Under the pieces are notes generated by a model, which had not been told where the DNA came from, did no database searches, and saw only the letters and a program-made list of their open reading frames with translations. Source: UBA5195 sp034432755 (GTDB lineage: Bacteria; Chloroflexota; Anaerolineae; Anaerolineales; Villigracilaceae). Taken from it: DNA of 64,000 nt. The position numbers and the translations under genes are program-made. The stretch spans positions 1-64,000 of the forward strand of contig DAOUBQ010000074.1 of the NCBI GenBank assembly GCA_034432755.1, written 5' to 3'. Positions 33,641-42,283 of this stretch are shown here, piece after piece (the stretch's first letter is position 1; each line of letters starts with the position of its first letter).

Positions 33641-34210
33641 ATGAACATCGCAACTTCTTTATATACCGGCAAACTCGTCCGCCTGACGCGGATTGAGTTG
33701 GAAAAAGACCCCCAAACGCTGGCGGAGTGGTCGAAGGATGCCACGCTGGCGCGGATGCTCAACGAGACGCCGGCCCGCCCGCTGGCAAGTGAACAAATCA
33801 GAAAGCGGCTAGAAAGAATGGAGAAGGAAATAGACGAGAAACACGAGATGTTCTATTTCCACATCCGCCCGCTGGAGGAGGAACGACTGGTCGGCTGGGG
33901 CAAAATCTACTGGATTTTGTGGCCCTCGCAGATTGCAAATTTCGAGATGGCGATTAGCCCTTCGGAACAGAACAAAGGCTACGGCGCGGATGCGTTCCGA
34001 CTCTTTTTGCGGCTGGCCTTTGACGAGTTGAACCTGAATCGTTTAACGGTCATCCTGCCTGAGTACAACCTCCAGGGCATTCACTTTGTGAAAAAATTCG
34101 ATTTCAGCCAGGAAGTGCGCCGCCGCGAGACGATTTTCCGCGATGGCCGCCGCTGGGACAGCCTGCACTTCGGCCTGTTACGGTCAGAATGGAGCGTGAA
34201 GCATGATTAA
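33641..34210 (+). CDS. GNAT-family N-acetyltransferase (RimJ/RimL type)
   Basis: 189 aa from the ATG with AAGGAG at the right distance; an earlier frame start at 33566 lies inside the terminators. The acetyl-CoA region is SPSEQNKGYGADAFRLFLRL (Q/RxxGxG/A-like) near residue 113, followed by ELNLNRLTV and the C-terminal RRRETIFRDGRRWDSLHF, typical of RimJ/L-like enzymes. Substrate unknown. It overlaps the next GNAT gene by 8 bases. Confidence 0.85.
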   Translation: MNIATSLYTGKLVRLTRIELEKDPQTLAEWSKDATLARMLNETPARPLASEQIRKRLERMEKEIDEKHEMFYFHIRPLEEERLVGWGKIYWILWPSQIANFEMAISPSEQNKGYGADAFRLFLRLAFDELNLNRLTVILPEYNLQGIHFVKKFDFSQEVRRRETIFRDGRRWDSLHFGLLRSEWSVKHD

Positions 34211-34775
34211 CGATATTTTCCGCGGCAAGCTGGTGCGCTTGAGCGCCGAAAACCCCGAAACCTACGCCGAGCATTTCTCGCGCTGGTGGCATGATAGCGA
34301 ATATGGCCGCCTGCTCGACCTGGCGCCCGGCATGTTGTTCTCGCCGAAACGAGTCAAGGAGTGGCTCGAAAAAGAACTGGAGAAAGACCCGCCCGAAATG
34401 TGGATGTTTGGCATTCGCGCGCTGGAGGACGACAAACTGATTGGGTTTGTTGATTTGAACAGCGCAACCCCACACGGCGATACCTTTGTGGGAATTGGCA
34501 TTGGCGAGCGGGAATACTGGGGCAAAGGCTATGGCACCGAGGCGATGAAACTGGTTTTGCGCTTCGCCTTTACAGAATTGGGCCTGCACCGGGTCTCGCT
34601 GGATGTGTTCGAGTACAACCCGCGCGGAGTCAAGTCGTATGAAAAAGCCGGGTTCCGCATGGAAGGCCGGGTGCGCGAGATGATTTTGCGCGATGGCCAG
34701 CGTTCGGACGTATTTTTTATGGGCGTGCTGCGTGAAGATTGGCTGAAGCAGTTCGGCGCGGAGTATGGCCTGTAG
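34203..34775 (+). CDS. GNAT-family N-acetyltransferase (RimJ/RimL type)
   Basis: 190 aa. The acetyl-CoA loop is GEREYWGKGYGTEAM near residue 103. The ending (FRMEGRVREMILRDGQRSDV) is the RimJ/L hallmark. It is coupled to the previous GNAT gene by overlap; the two are likely a divergent duplicate pair acetylating peptide or antibiotic amines. Confidence 0.9.
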   Translation: MINDIFRGKLVRLSAENPETYAEHFSRWWHDSEYGRLLDLAPGMLFSPKRVKEWLEKELEKDPPEMWMFGIRALEDDKLIGFVDLNSATPHGDTFVGIGIGEREYWGKGYGTEAMKLVLRFAFTELGLHRVSLDVFEYNPRGVKSYEKAGFRMEGRVREMILRDGQRSDVFFMGVLREDWLKQFGAEYGL

Positions 34776-34882
34776 AGACGACCCGTCAAGGGTTTCAATC
34801 GTCACGATTTGCATGATAACCTGACCAGGTAGTATGATTTTTTGCGCAGGGCGGGTGGCCTCTCCCCTGCAAACGAGGAAAA

Positions 34883-36157
34883 ATGGAAACAACCACTGTC
34901 GAAAAGAAACAATCCCTGCTGACCCCGCTGCTACTTTTGTTCATGCTCGCCATGATTCTCGCCAACCTGGGCGGGAATATGTACGGGCCGCTCGAATCGC
35001 TCTACCTGAAAGAACTGGGCGCAAGCATCGCGCAGATTGGGTTGTTTTTCACCCTGGCAAGCATGGCGCCGCTGGTACTCCAAATCTTGGGCGGGTGGAT
35101 GTCTGACTCGCTCGGACGCCTGCGGGCAATTGCCATCGGCAGCGTGTTCGGGACGGTGGCGCAGGTCATCCTGCTGCTTTCCACTTCGTGGGGCTGGGTG
35201 TTGCTCTCCAGCGTAGTCGGCGCGGTGGCGCGTTCGCTGGTTGGGCCGAGTTTCGACGCCTTTATCGCCGAAAATTCGTCTGAACACAACCGAGCGCGAG
35301 TCTTTGGCGTCACGCAGACCCTGTTCGGCGTTGTTTCCGTGCTTGGCCCGCCGCTTGGCGGCTGGCTGGTGCAGAACTTCAGTTTCAAGACCATGCTGGT
35401 TGTCTCTGCCGCCCTCTATATTGCGGCGACCATCATCCGGTTAGGAATGGCCCGCCGCGCTGCGCAGAAAGACAGCCACGCGCAGGCCCGTCCGCCGCTC
35501 ACCTTTGACGGGTTGAAATCCAACCTGGGCGCGATGACCGGCCTGCTCTTCTCAGGCGGCGTGCTAACCTGGATTTTGCTGACCGACGGCGTGCGCGACA
35601 TCTCGTTTGCCATCTCGTTCAACTTCATGGGTTTGTACATGGAGCAGGTGGCGGCGATGAACTTCGAGCAAATCGGCTGGAGCAGCGGCATCTTTGGCCT
35701 GTTCATGATGTTGTTCATGATTCCCGGCGGCTGGCTCTCAGATAAGACCAGCGAACGGGTTGCCATCGCGCTCGGCTTCCTATTGATGGCGATTGCGATT
35801 GGGATGATTGCCGTCGTGCCGCCCGCCAGCCCCTTTTGGCTGTATGGCAGCGGATGGGCGCTGGCCGGAACCGGCGTGGCGCTGGTCTCCCCGGCCTACC
35901 AGTCGCTCATCAGCAAAGCCGTCCCGGCCCACTTGCGCGGAACCGCCTTTGGGCTGTTCAGCACCAGCCTGGGATTGGTCTCGCTCCCGGCTCCGCTGAT
36001 TGGCGGCTTCCTGTGGGAGAACATCAGCCCGCAGTTTCCGTTCGGAATCACGGCTGCCGTCTCGTTGTTATGTATCGTTCCGGTGTGGCTCAAGTTCAAG
36101 ATAGATCACCCACCCCGAAACGGGACGCCTGACCAGACTGGGCAGGCGTCAGAATGA
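34883..36157 (+). CDS. MFS transporter
   Basis: 424 aa with 12 predicted helices. The loop 2-3 motif is GGWMSDSLGRLRA and its half-repeat GGWLSDKTSERVA occurs after the sixth helix, as in drug-efflux type major facilitator proteins. A basic, Gln-rich loop (ARRAAQKDSHAQARP) separates the halves. Probably an exporter; substrate unknown. GAGGAAAA precedes the ATG. The stop lies just upstream of the next GNAT gene, suggesting co-transcription. Confidence 0.88.
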   Translation: METTTVEKKQSLLTPLLLLFMLAMILANLGGNMYGPLESLYLKELGASIAQIGLFFTLASMAPLVLQILGGWMSDSLGRLRAIAIGSVFGTVAQVILLLSTSWGWVLLSSVVGAVARSLVGPSFDAFIAENSSEHNRARVFGVTQTLFGVVSVLGPPLGGWLVQNFSFKTMLVVSAALYIAATIIRLGMARRAAQKDSHAQARPPLTFDGLKSNLGAMTGLLFSGGVLTWILLTDGVRDISFAISFNFMGLYMEQVAAMNFEQIGWSSGIFGLFMMLFMIPGGWLSDKTSERVAIALGFLLMAIAIGMIAVVPPASPFWLYGSGWALAGTGVALVSPAYQSLISKAVPAHLRGTAFGLFSTSLGLVSLPAPLIGGFLWENISPQFPFGITAAVSLLCIVPVWLKFKIDHPPRNGTPDQTGQASE

Positions 36158-36192
36158 AACCGTTTGTTTTTCAAAGAAATTCGGAGGCCCTC

Positions 36193-36750
36193 ATGGCTCT
36201 CTATCATCACTCACCGAGAAGTTACTTGCCCAGCAGATACATCTTTCGCGGCGCGACGCTCAGCGACCTGGCCTCGATTGTGCACCTGCTGAACCAGCGA
36301 CAATTGACCGAAACCGCCTTCCGTGCCGATGGATTCCGGCAAGAATGGCAGGCTCGCCGCTTCAACCCGGCCCTGGATGTGCGCCTGGTGTTCGACCCGC
36401 GCGAGGTGCTGGTCGGCTACCTGCAATTCTGGATGGACGACAATCATCCGATGTTGTGGGGATGTGTACACCCTGCCTTCGAGGGCCTGGGCATCGGCAG
36501 CGCCCTGCTGCGTTGGGGCGAGGCGCGCGTGCGCATGGCGCTGGACCAGTTTCCGGCCAACCTGTGGGCCGCGCCGCATTTCAGCAGCCTGCCGGTGCCG
36601 CGCGCGCACGAGCTGGCCGAATCGCTCGGCTGGCAGAAAATCCGCCCGCAGAAAGCGGAAATCAAAAAAGTGACCGGCGCGCTGCACCTGCCGGAAACCG
36701 CCGACCTTCAGTACGACGTGTACGAAAAGGCGATTGAACAATTGACTTGA
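36193..36750 (+). CDS. GNAT-family N-acetyltransferase
   Basis: 185 aa from the ATG with GGAGG six bases upstream; an earlier ATG at 36154 overlaps the MFS stop but has no site. FRGATLSDLASIVHLLNQ opens the fold and HPAFEGLGIGSALLRWGEAR is the acetyl-CoA loop near residue 99. Residues after 150 diverge. Substrate unknown; probably co-transcribed with the MFS gene. Confidence 0.82.
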   Translation: MALYHHSPRSYLPSRYIFRGATLSDLASIVHLLNQRQLTETAFRADGFRQEWQARRFNPALDVRLVFDPREVLVGYLQFWMDDNHPMLWGCVHPAFEGLGIGSALLRWGEARVRMALDQFPANLWAAPHFSSLPVPRAHELAESLGWQKIRPQKAEIKKVTGALHLPETADLQYDVYEKAIEQLT

Positions 36751-36770
36751 AACCCAGAGAGGGAAATATC

Positions 36771-36851
36771 ATGACCCTCAACATGACCTACAAACCAATA
36801 GACCAACTGCCCGCCGGATTCACCCTGCGCCCCGGCACGCTGGAGGACTAA
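36771..36851 (+). pseudogene. N-terminal fragment of a GNAT acetyltransferase
   Basis: A 26-codon frame (LPAGFTLRPGTLED, then stop) preceded by GAGAGGGAAA. FTLRPGTLEDA is a common GNAT opening, so this is the start of a fourth GNAT gene whose remainder is missing. The stop TAA comes before the MITE-like insertion, so the deletion predates or is separate from it. Confidence 0.65.
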
Positions 36852-36859
36852 CCCAGAGC

Positions 36860-37020
36860 CATGGCTTTCTCAAAGTCTGGTTTCAGGCTAAAAAACAAAC
36901 AAGATAGACAGGATTTCGGGATAAGCCGCGCGCAAAGCAGGGCGAAAACATCCTGTTTATCCTGTTTATCCTGTCTATCCTGTTAAACAAAGCGGCATAA
37001 GCGATAATGAGAAAGCCATG
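36860..37020. mobile_element. 161-bp MITE-like element with 13-bp TIRs and 10-bp target duplication
   Basis: Perfect terminal inverted repeats CATGGCTTTCTCA (36860-36872) and TGAGAAAGCCATG (37008-37020), flanked by a perfect 10-bp direct repeat AACCCAGAGC at 36850-36859 and 37021-37030. Inside, AGATAGACAGGAT faces ATCCTGTCTATCCTGTT as a subterminal inverted repeat, and ATCCTGTTT is tandemly repeated. There is no ORF, so it would need a transposase encoded elsewhere. It separates the GNAT fragment from the promoter of the catabolic island. Confidence 0.85.
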
Positions 37021-37039
37021 AACCCAGAGCAGGCAACTA

Positions 37040-37068
37040 TTGACAAATTTTTTCTTGTAGGCTATATT
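37040..37068 (+). promoter_or_regulatory. Promoter of the first island operon
   Basis: TTGACA, 17-base spacer, TATATT. The operator follows directly. Confidence 0.88.
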
Positions 37069-37085
37069 GTTATAACATTATAACA
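37068..37085. promoter_or_regulatory. GntR-type operator copy 1
   Basis: TGTTATAACATTATAACA, with 8-bp inverted arms (TGTTATAA / TTATAACA) around CA. It overlaps the end of the -10 box and the start-site region. Confidence 0.88.
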
Positions 37086-37103
37086 TTTAGAGAGTACAGG
37101 ACG

Positions 37104-38771
37104 ATGTTCAAGAAAAAACTGCGCGCGGCAGCGGCTCAATTTGGCGTTGGAACGAACGTGCAAGAAAATTTGCAAACATGCCTGCGGCTGATTGACCAGG
37201 CTGCTGAAGCACGCCCAGATGTAATTGTCTTGCCAGAATTTGTTAATCACATTGCCTGGTATAACGATGGAGAGCATTGCTGGCGGGTTGCCGTTTCGCT
37301 TGAAGATGATTTTGTCGGTGCAATTGCGCAAAAAGCGCATCAGCATGGCTGCTACATCAAAATCAACGTTACGCTCAAGCGTGAAAATGGCAAAGTGACC
37401 GGCACCAATCTGCTCTTCGACCGTGAGGGGAACCTGGCCGGCTGGAACGACAAGCAAATTTTGATGGGCAACGAAAACAATTTTTTAGAGAAAGCCTGCC
37501 AGGTTGCGCCGATCATCGAAACCGATTTTGGACGGGTGGGGATGTATGCCTGCATGGATGGTGTTATTCCTGAAGTGGCGCGCGCGCTGGCCGTGCGCGG
37601 GGCGCATATTTTGCTCAACAGTCTCAATTCGTTTGCCCACGATGAAGCTGCCCTGCACATTCCGGTCCGAGCAGCCGAAAACAAAGTCTTTGTTGTGGCA
37701 GCCAACAAAGTGGGAGCGCTGGTGCCGCCTCACCTGCGCGAGGCGGTGGCAGCCCGCCTGAAAATCTCGCCCGATTTTTTAGAAGGCGCAGGTGAAAGTC
37801 AAATCGTAGCGCCCGATGGCACGGTGCTTGCCAAAGCCCCGCCCCGCGGCGAAGCGGTCATTTGGGCTGAATTTGACCCGCACCAGGCCGAAGACAAACG
37901 CCGCCCCGACGGAACGGACCTTTTCGCCAGTCGCCAGCCTGGGTTGTATGCCCCTCTGGGCCAAACCTCCAGCCCCTTGCCCCTGTCGCCCGCCGCAACC
38001 GAAGTCACGGCGGCCGTCATACAAATCAATTCAGAGGGGATGCATGCCCTGCAACAAGCCGTCGAATGGGTGAAGCAAGCCGAAGCGCGTGGCGCCCGTC
38101 TCATCGTTTTGCCTGAATTATTTCACATCACCCATCTACCAGAAGCAGAAGCAAAATCGCGCCAGATGATTGAAACGCTGCAAAGCATCTTGCAACAAGC
38201 CCTGATTGCCACCTCCATTGTGGAAGATGACACGCACACAGGCATTTTATTCGATAGACGGGAAATTGTCTTGCGCCAGCCACAGTTACACCCTTCGGGG
38301 CGCCACGCTTGGTCGAAACTGGGACGGTCGGTGAACACTTTCGATGCCCCATGGGGTCGTGTGGCGCTGGTGGTAGGGGGAGATGCCATCTTCCCAGAAA
38401 CGTTTCGCCTGGCAGCCTTGCAAGGAACCCAGGTGGTGGCCTCACCCACCTGCATTCTCGAAGCATGGGAAACGAGGCTCGGTCTGCCTGAACGCGCCGC
38501 CGAAAACCGCCTGAACGTACTGGCCGCCAGCCGCGCGCATTCGGGCATTTATGCCATTACCGAAGATTTCACCCTGTGGACAACGTGGAAAACCCGCCCC
38601 TTCGATGGCAACATCAACATGCCGCTCGTCACCCACGCTGACGGGCCAGGGCTAACACTGGCCTCCATTTACCCGGCGGCTGCCGATAACAAAATGGTTT
38701 CACACCGCACCGACGTTTTACATGGCCGCCCCTGGCATTTGGCAAGCCCTCTCCTCAGTGAACATGGATAG
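37104..38771 (+). CDS. Tandem nitrilase-fold carbon-nitrogen hydrolase, second domain degenerate
   Basis: 555 aa, twice the usual length. Domain 1 (about 5-270) has the Glu-Lys-Cys triad: Glu in VIVLPEF, Lys in WNDKQIL and Cys in YACMDG. Domain 2 (about 305-540) keeps the Glu (LIVLPELF), but the Cys position reads VVGGDA and no Lys is obvious, so it is probably a non-catalytic, structural half. Family members hydrolyse nitriles, amides or N-carbamoyl compounds. In this island an amide made by opening a cyclic imide is a plausible substrate. First gene after promoter/operator copy 1. Confidence 0.85.
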   Translation: MFKKKLRAAAAQFGVGTNVQENLQTCLRLIDQAAEARPDVIVLPEFVNHIAWYNDGEHCWRVAVSLEDDFVGAIAQKAHQHGCYIKINVTLKRENGKVTGTNLLFDREGNLAGWNDKQILMGNENNFLEKACQVAPIIETDFGRVGMYACMDGVIPEVARALAVRGAHILLNSLNSFAHDEAALHIPVRAAENKVFVVAANKVGALVPPHLREAVAARLKISPDFLEGAGESQIVAPDGTVLAKAPPRGEAVIWAEFDPHQAEDKRRPDGTDLFASRQPGLYAPLGQTSSPLPLSPAATEVTAAVIQINSEGMHALQQAVEWVKQAEARGARLIVLPELFHITHLPEAEAKSRQMIETLQSILQQALIATSIVEDDTHTGILFDRREIVLRQPQLHPSGRHAWSKLGRSVNTFDAPWGRVALVVGGDAIFPETFRLAALQGTQVVASPTCILEAWETRLGLPERAAENRLNVLAASRAHSGIYAITEDFTLWTTWKTRPFDGNINMPLVTHADGPGLTLASIYPAAADNKMVSHRTDVLHGRPWHLASPLLSEHG

Positions 38772-38815
38772 CCGCGTGGCTATTCTGATACGATTTTCCT
38801 ACCCAAGGAGCCCCC

Positions 38816-39610
38816 ATGAGCGGAGATACCACCCAACACCTGGCCGATGTTCTCGATTCGCACGCTCCCACCGATAACAGCAAAGTGTTTGAGAACTTGC
38901 TGCAAGTGCGCGAGCAGGCCTGGGACATCGTGCGCACTGGCTTGAGCCTGCGCGAAGACCTGAAATGTCAAGATATTCAGCACATCCCCGATTTGCAAGG
39001 CAACATCGTCGGCAATATTCACACCTACACAGGCGACTCAAGCCCGGTCGATTGGATTATCCGCTCGTGGATTGGGCGGCCCGAAACGGGGTTCACCAAC
39101 ATTCACCTGACCTGCTGGCTCAACGCTGAAATAGACGTTCCACACCTGGGCATGGCACTCGGCACCGCGCCAGACGTCTTTTGCTATGTAGATTTTCTGC
39201 CCCGCTACGATGCGCCGGTCAACTTCGACCATCTCAATCAGTATCACGAGCAAATGAACGAAACCTGGATTGCCCTGCGCCGTCACCCCGCCTACAAAAC
39301 CTTTACGCCCGTACATTTGTACACCCGCAGCACGCTTTCACCGATTGCCATCTGCGGCTTACTTCCATTTGATGATTTTCAGGAAGCCGTTGCGCCAGTC
39401 ATGTTGGAATACGTCCGTAAATGGGTTCAAATGGTGCAACACGCTCAGCCCATTGCCCCCGAAAAACGTACCGCCCTCAAAACGCGCGATGAAACACTGC
39501 GCCGCACCATTGTAGAAAAAGACCCGGCAAATATCCTCGCCGACCGGATGCTGGGGGTGGCCATGCGTGAACGGCTGGTGCGCATTTTACATGCCGCCGA
39601 GCGGGAGTGA
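38816..39610 (+). CDS. Red chlorophyll catabolite reductase (RCCR) / bilin reductase family protein
   Basis: 264 aa. A hand comparison with plant RCCR as I remember it aligns several blocks in order: GDSSPVDWIIRSWI (plant GDxSSPIDFVIGSWI), a TGFTNIHLTCWLN block, YVDFLPRYDAPVNFDHLNQY (plant LDLPHRKDLVxxPDYL), FTPVHLYTRSTLSPIA (plant YVSPSLFIRSAFSPTA) and VAPVMLEYVRKWV. RCCR and ferredoxin-dependent bilin reductases reduce open-chain tetrapyrroles. The spacing of blocks is preserved, so homology is likely although activity is unproven; the position of the plant substrate-binding Glu seems to differ. SD is AAGGAG. It lies between the nitrilase and monooxygenase genes of the operon. Confidence 0.78.
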   Translation: MSGDTTQHLADVLDSHAPTDNSKVFENLLQVREQAWDIVRTGLSLREDLKCQDIQHIPDLQGNIVGNIHTYTGDSSPVDWIIRSWIGRPETGFTNIHLTCWLNAEIDVPHLGMALGTAPDVFCYVDFLPRYDAPVNFDHLNQYHEQMNETWIALRRHPAYKTFTPVHLYTRSTLSPIAICGLLPFDDFQEAVAPVMLEYVRKWVQMVQHAQPIAPEKRTALKTRDETLRRTIVEKDPANILADRMLGVAMRERLVRILHAAERE

Positions 39611-39631
39611 AAATTACTGCGTTGACTCACC

Positions 39632-40828
39632 ATGAAGCCAATCACCCCCGAACTCCCCATTCTGATTGCCGGGGCCGGGCCTGTGGGACTTTCACTGGCT
39701 CTGGCGCTTGGGCGCGCCCGGCTGCCGGTCATCGTTTTTGAGCAAGATGCCGAACTGAACACACAAATTCGGGCCAGCACCTTTCATCCCAAAACCCTGG
39801 AATTGTTCGCTCGCTGGGGCGTGGCCGATGAAATCATTCGGCATGGCTACAAAGTGGACCGCCTGCAATATTGGGAGCGCAACCCGCGCCGCCTGATTGC
39901 CGAATTTGATTACGCCGCAATTGCCGCCGATACCCCCTATCCATTCCGTCTGCAATGCCCGCAACACATTGCCACCCGCATCCTCAAACCAGCAGTGGAG
40001 GCGACGCCCAGCGCTGATGTGCGCATGGCACATAAACTGATTGCCTTTCGAGACGAAGGCACGCACGTCATCGCGCACTTTGAAACGCCACAGGGAATGG
40101 TGGAACAACCAGGCGCATACCTGGTAGGCACAGATGGCACCCACAGCCAAACGCGCAAGCAACTGAAAATCGGATTTCAGGGCAAAACCTATGAAGACCG
40201 CTTTTTACTGATTGGCAGCGACCTGAACACAGGCGACCTATTGCCCGGCGCCGCACAGGTTTGCTACATCTTTGACCCCCACGAATGGGTGATTATCCTC
40301 AACCTGCCCGATATTGTACGGGTAGTCTTTCGGATGGACCCGCAAGAAGATGAAAGCATTGCCACGCAAGAACCAAACCTGCGCGCCCGCATGGCCGGTT
40401 TCTTTGGGAAAGTGCCGGCCTACCAAATCAAGACCATGCAACTCTACCGGGTTCATCAGCGCGTGGCCGACACCTTTCGGCAAGGCAGGGTCTTGCTGGC
40501 AGGCGATGCCGCACACAACAACAATCCATCCGGCGGAATGGGAATGAACAGCGGTATTCACGATGCTGCCAACCTGGCCGAAAAATTGATACGCATTCAA
40601 GCCGGGGAATCGGATGAAATTTTGGACGATTACACCCGTGAACGCCGCCAATATGCCATCGAATCGGTGCAATTGTATTCAGACCAGCAGTACCAAAACC
40701 TGGCAATGCACAGCCAAACCGACCGACAGACGCGCAATCGCTGGCTAGAAGAAACCGCACGCCACCCGGCCCGCGCGCGTGCCTATCTGCTGCGCGCCAG
40801 CATGTTAGAGGAGCGAATAAGCCAATGA
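39632..40828 (+). CDS. FAD-dependent monooxygenase (aromatic hydroxylase type)
   Basis: 398 aa class A flavoprotein. The FAD motif IAGAGPVGLSLALALG is at residue 10, the DG motif in GTDGTHSQTR near residue 170, and the GD motif in LLAGDAAHNNNPSGGMGMN near residue 290. It uses NAD(P)H and O2 to hydroxylate or cleave an electron-rich ring; relatives act on phenols, quinones and tetracyclines. In this island a tetrapyrrole or pyrrole-derived ring is possible. The stop overlaps the ALDH start. Confidence 0.92.
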   Translation: MKPITPELPILIAGAGPVGLSLALALGRARLPVIVFEQDAELNTQIRASTFHPKTLELFARWGVADEIIRHGYKVDRLQYWERNPRRLIAEFDYAAIAADTPYPFRLQCPQHIATRILKPAVEATPSADVRMAHKLIAFRDEGTHVIAHFETPQGMVEQPGAYLVGTDGTHSQTRKQLKIGFQGKTYEDRFLLIGSDLNTGDLLPGAAQVCYIFDPHEWVIILNLPDIVRVVFRMDPQEDESIATQEPNLRARMAGFFGKVPAYQIKTMQLYRVHQRVADTFRQGRVLLAGDAAHNNNPSGGMGMNSGIHDAANLAEKLIRIQAGESDEILDDYTRERRQYAIESVQLYSDQQYQNLAMHSQTDRQTRNRWLEETARHPARARAYLLRASMLEERISQ

Positions 40829-42270
40829 ACACGCATGGGCATTTTATTCATGGTCAAGAAGTGCCTGCGGCGCTCGGCGCAACCTTCGCCAGCTATGCGC
40901 CCATGAGCGCTGAAGTGCTGGGATACGCCGCACGCGGCACGCAGGAAGATGCCGATGCCGCCGTGCGCTCGGCCCGCAAGGGATTTGAGCATTGGTCTGG
41001 CCTGCCGCCGGCCGAACGCGAACGCATTTTGCTGCGCTGCGCCAACTCGGTTGAAGCACACGCCGAAGAGTTGCTCAATTTATTGATAGACGAAAGCGGC
41101 TCCACCATCACCAAAGCGCGCTACGAAGTGGGATACACCGCCTCCGTGTTGCGCGCCGCCGCAGGAGAAGTACGCCGCTTGTATGCTGATACGCTGCCCA
41201 ACGAAAAACCACACCGCCTTTCAATGGTGCTGCGCGAACCATTGGGCGTTGTGCTGATCATTTCGCCCTTCAACGCCCCGCTTGTTTTGCTGGCAAAAAT
41301 GATTTCCTTCCCCCTGGGCGCAGGCAACGCCGTCATTGCCAAACCTTCAGAAGAAACACCCCTGATTGGTCTCAAACTGGCAAAAGTGATGTATGAAGCC
41401 GGTCTGCCCGCCGGGGTATTCAACGTTATCACCGGTTTTGGCGCAGAATGCGGCGAACCGCTCGCAAAACACCCGCTGGTAAACGGCATTGCGCTCACCG
41501 GCTCCACCGGCACCGGCATAAAAATCGGTCAGATCGCCATCTCCAGCATGAAACGCCTGCAACTTGAGTTGGGGGGTAAAAATCCCCTGCTGGTGCTGCG
41601 AGATTTCGACTTGAACGAAGCGGCAGAAATTGCAGCCGTAGGCGCTTTCAGTCACGCCGGGCAAATTTGCATGTCGAGCGCGCGCATTTTGGTAGAAGCG
41701 CCGCGTGGACGCGCCTTTGCTGAAGCACTGGCAAACAAAGCCGCCAGCCTGCACCTCGGCGATTTGCGCGATGCGCGCACCGCCTATGGGCCACTGATCA
41801 ACCAGCGCGCGCTGGAAAAAGTACAAAGCCATGTGCAATCGGCTCGCCAGGCAGGAGCAGAAATTTTAACCGGCGGCACGGTGCGGCATGGCCTGATTTT
41901 TGAGCCGACTGTCATTTACAACCCGCCACACACTGGCCCGTGTTGGGAAGAAGAAACTTTTGGGCCTGTGGCAACCATCACCGAAGCAGCCAACCTGGAT
42001 GAAATGATTGCGCTGGCAAACGAAAGCGACTACGGCCTGAGCGCAGGCATACTCACCCGCGACATGGTGCGCGGCCTGAACGCAGCCCGCCAAATTCGCT
42101 GCGGCTCCGTGCATATCGGCGCCCACTCCTTTCAATCTGACCCAATGGCCCCCATCGGAGGCTATGGCATGTCAGGTTTGGGACGCAGCGGCGGAAAGTA
42201 TTCAATAGAGCATTTTACCGAGCTCAAATGGGTCAGCCTGGAATTAGGAGAAACCCCACGACCGTTTTAG
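40825..42270 (+). CDS. NAD(P)-dependent aldehyde dehydrogenase
   Basis: 481 aa, standard length. Cofactor region IISPFNAPL and KPSEETPL, catalytic Glu in LELGGKNPL near 251, nucleophile Cys in HAGQICMSS near 285, EEETFGPVATI near the end. The benzaldehyde/vanillin dehydrogenase-like subgroup seems closest by eye. It would oxidise an aldehyde produced by the oxygenases of the same operon. The end is convergent with the next gene, 13 bases apart. Confidence 0.93.
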   Translation: MNTHGHFIHGQEVPAALGATFASYAPMSAEVLGYAARGTQEDADAAVRSARKGFEHWSGLPPAERERILLRCANSVEAHAEELLNLLIDESGSTITKARYEVGYTASVLRAAAGEVRRLYADTLPNEKPHRLSMVLREPLGVVLIISPFNAPLVLLAKMISFPLGAGNAVIAKPSEETPLIGLKLAKVMYEAGLPAGVFNVITGFGAECGEPLAKHPLVNGIALTGSTGTGIKIGQIAISSMKRLQLELGGKNPLLVLRDFDLNEAAEIAAVGAFSHAGQICMSSARILVEAPRGRAFAEALANKAASLHLGDLRDARTAYGPLINQRALEKVQSHVQSARQAGAEILTGGTVRHGLIFEPTVIYNPPHTGPCWEEETFGPVATITEAANLDEMIALANESDYGLSAGILTRDMVRGLNAARQIRCGSVHIGAHSFQSDPMAPIGGYGMSGLGRSGGKYSIEHFTELKWVSLELGETPRPF

Positions 42271-42283
42271 AGAAAGGTCAGTG

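Noticed and set aside
36771..37020. Idea that the MITE insertion itself truncated the GNAT gene
   Set aside because: The in-frame TAA at 36849-36851 comes from the target side and would end the frame even without the element.
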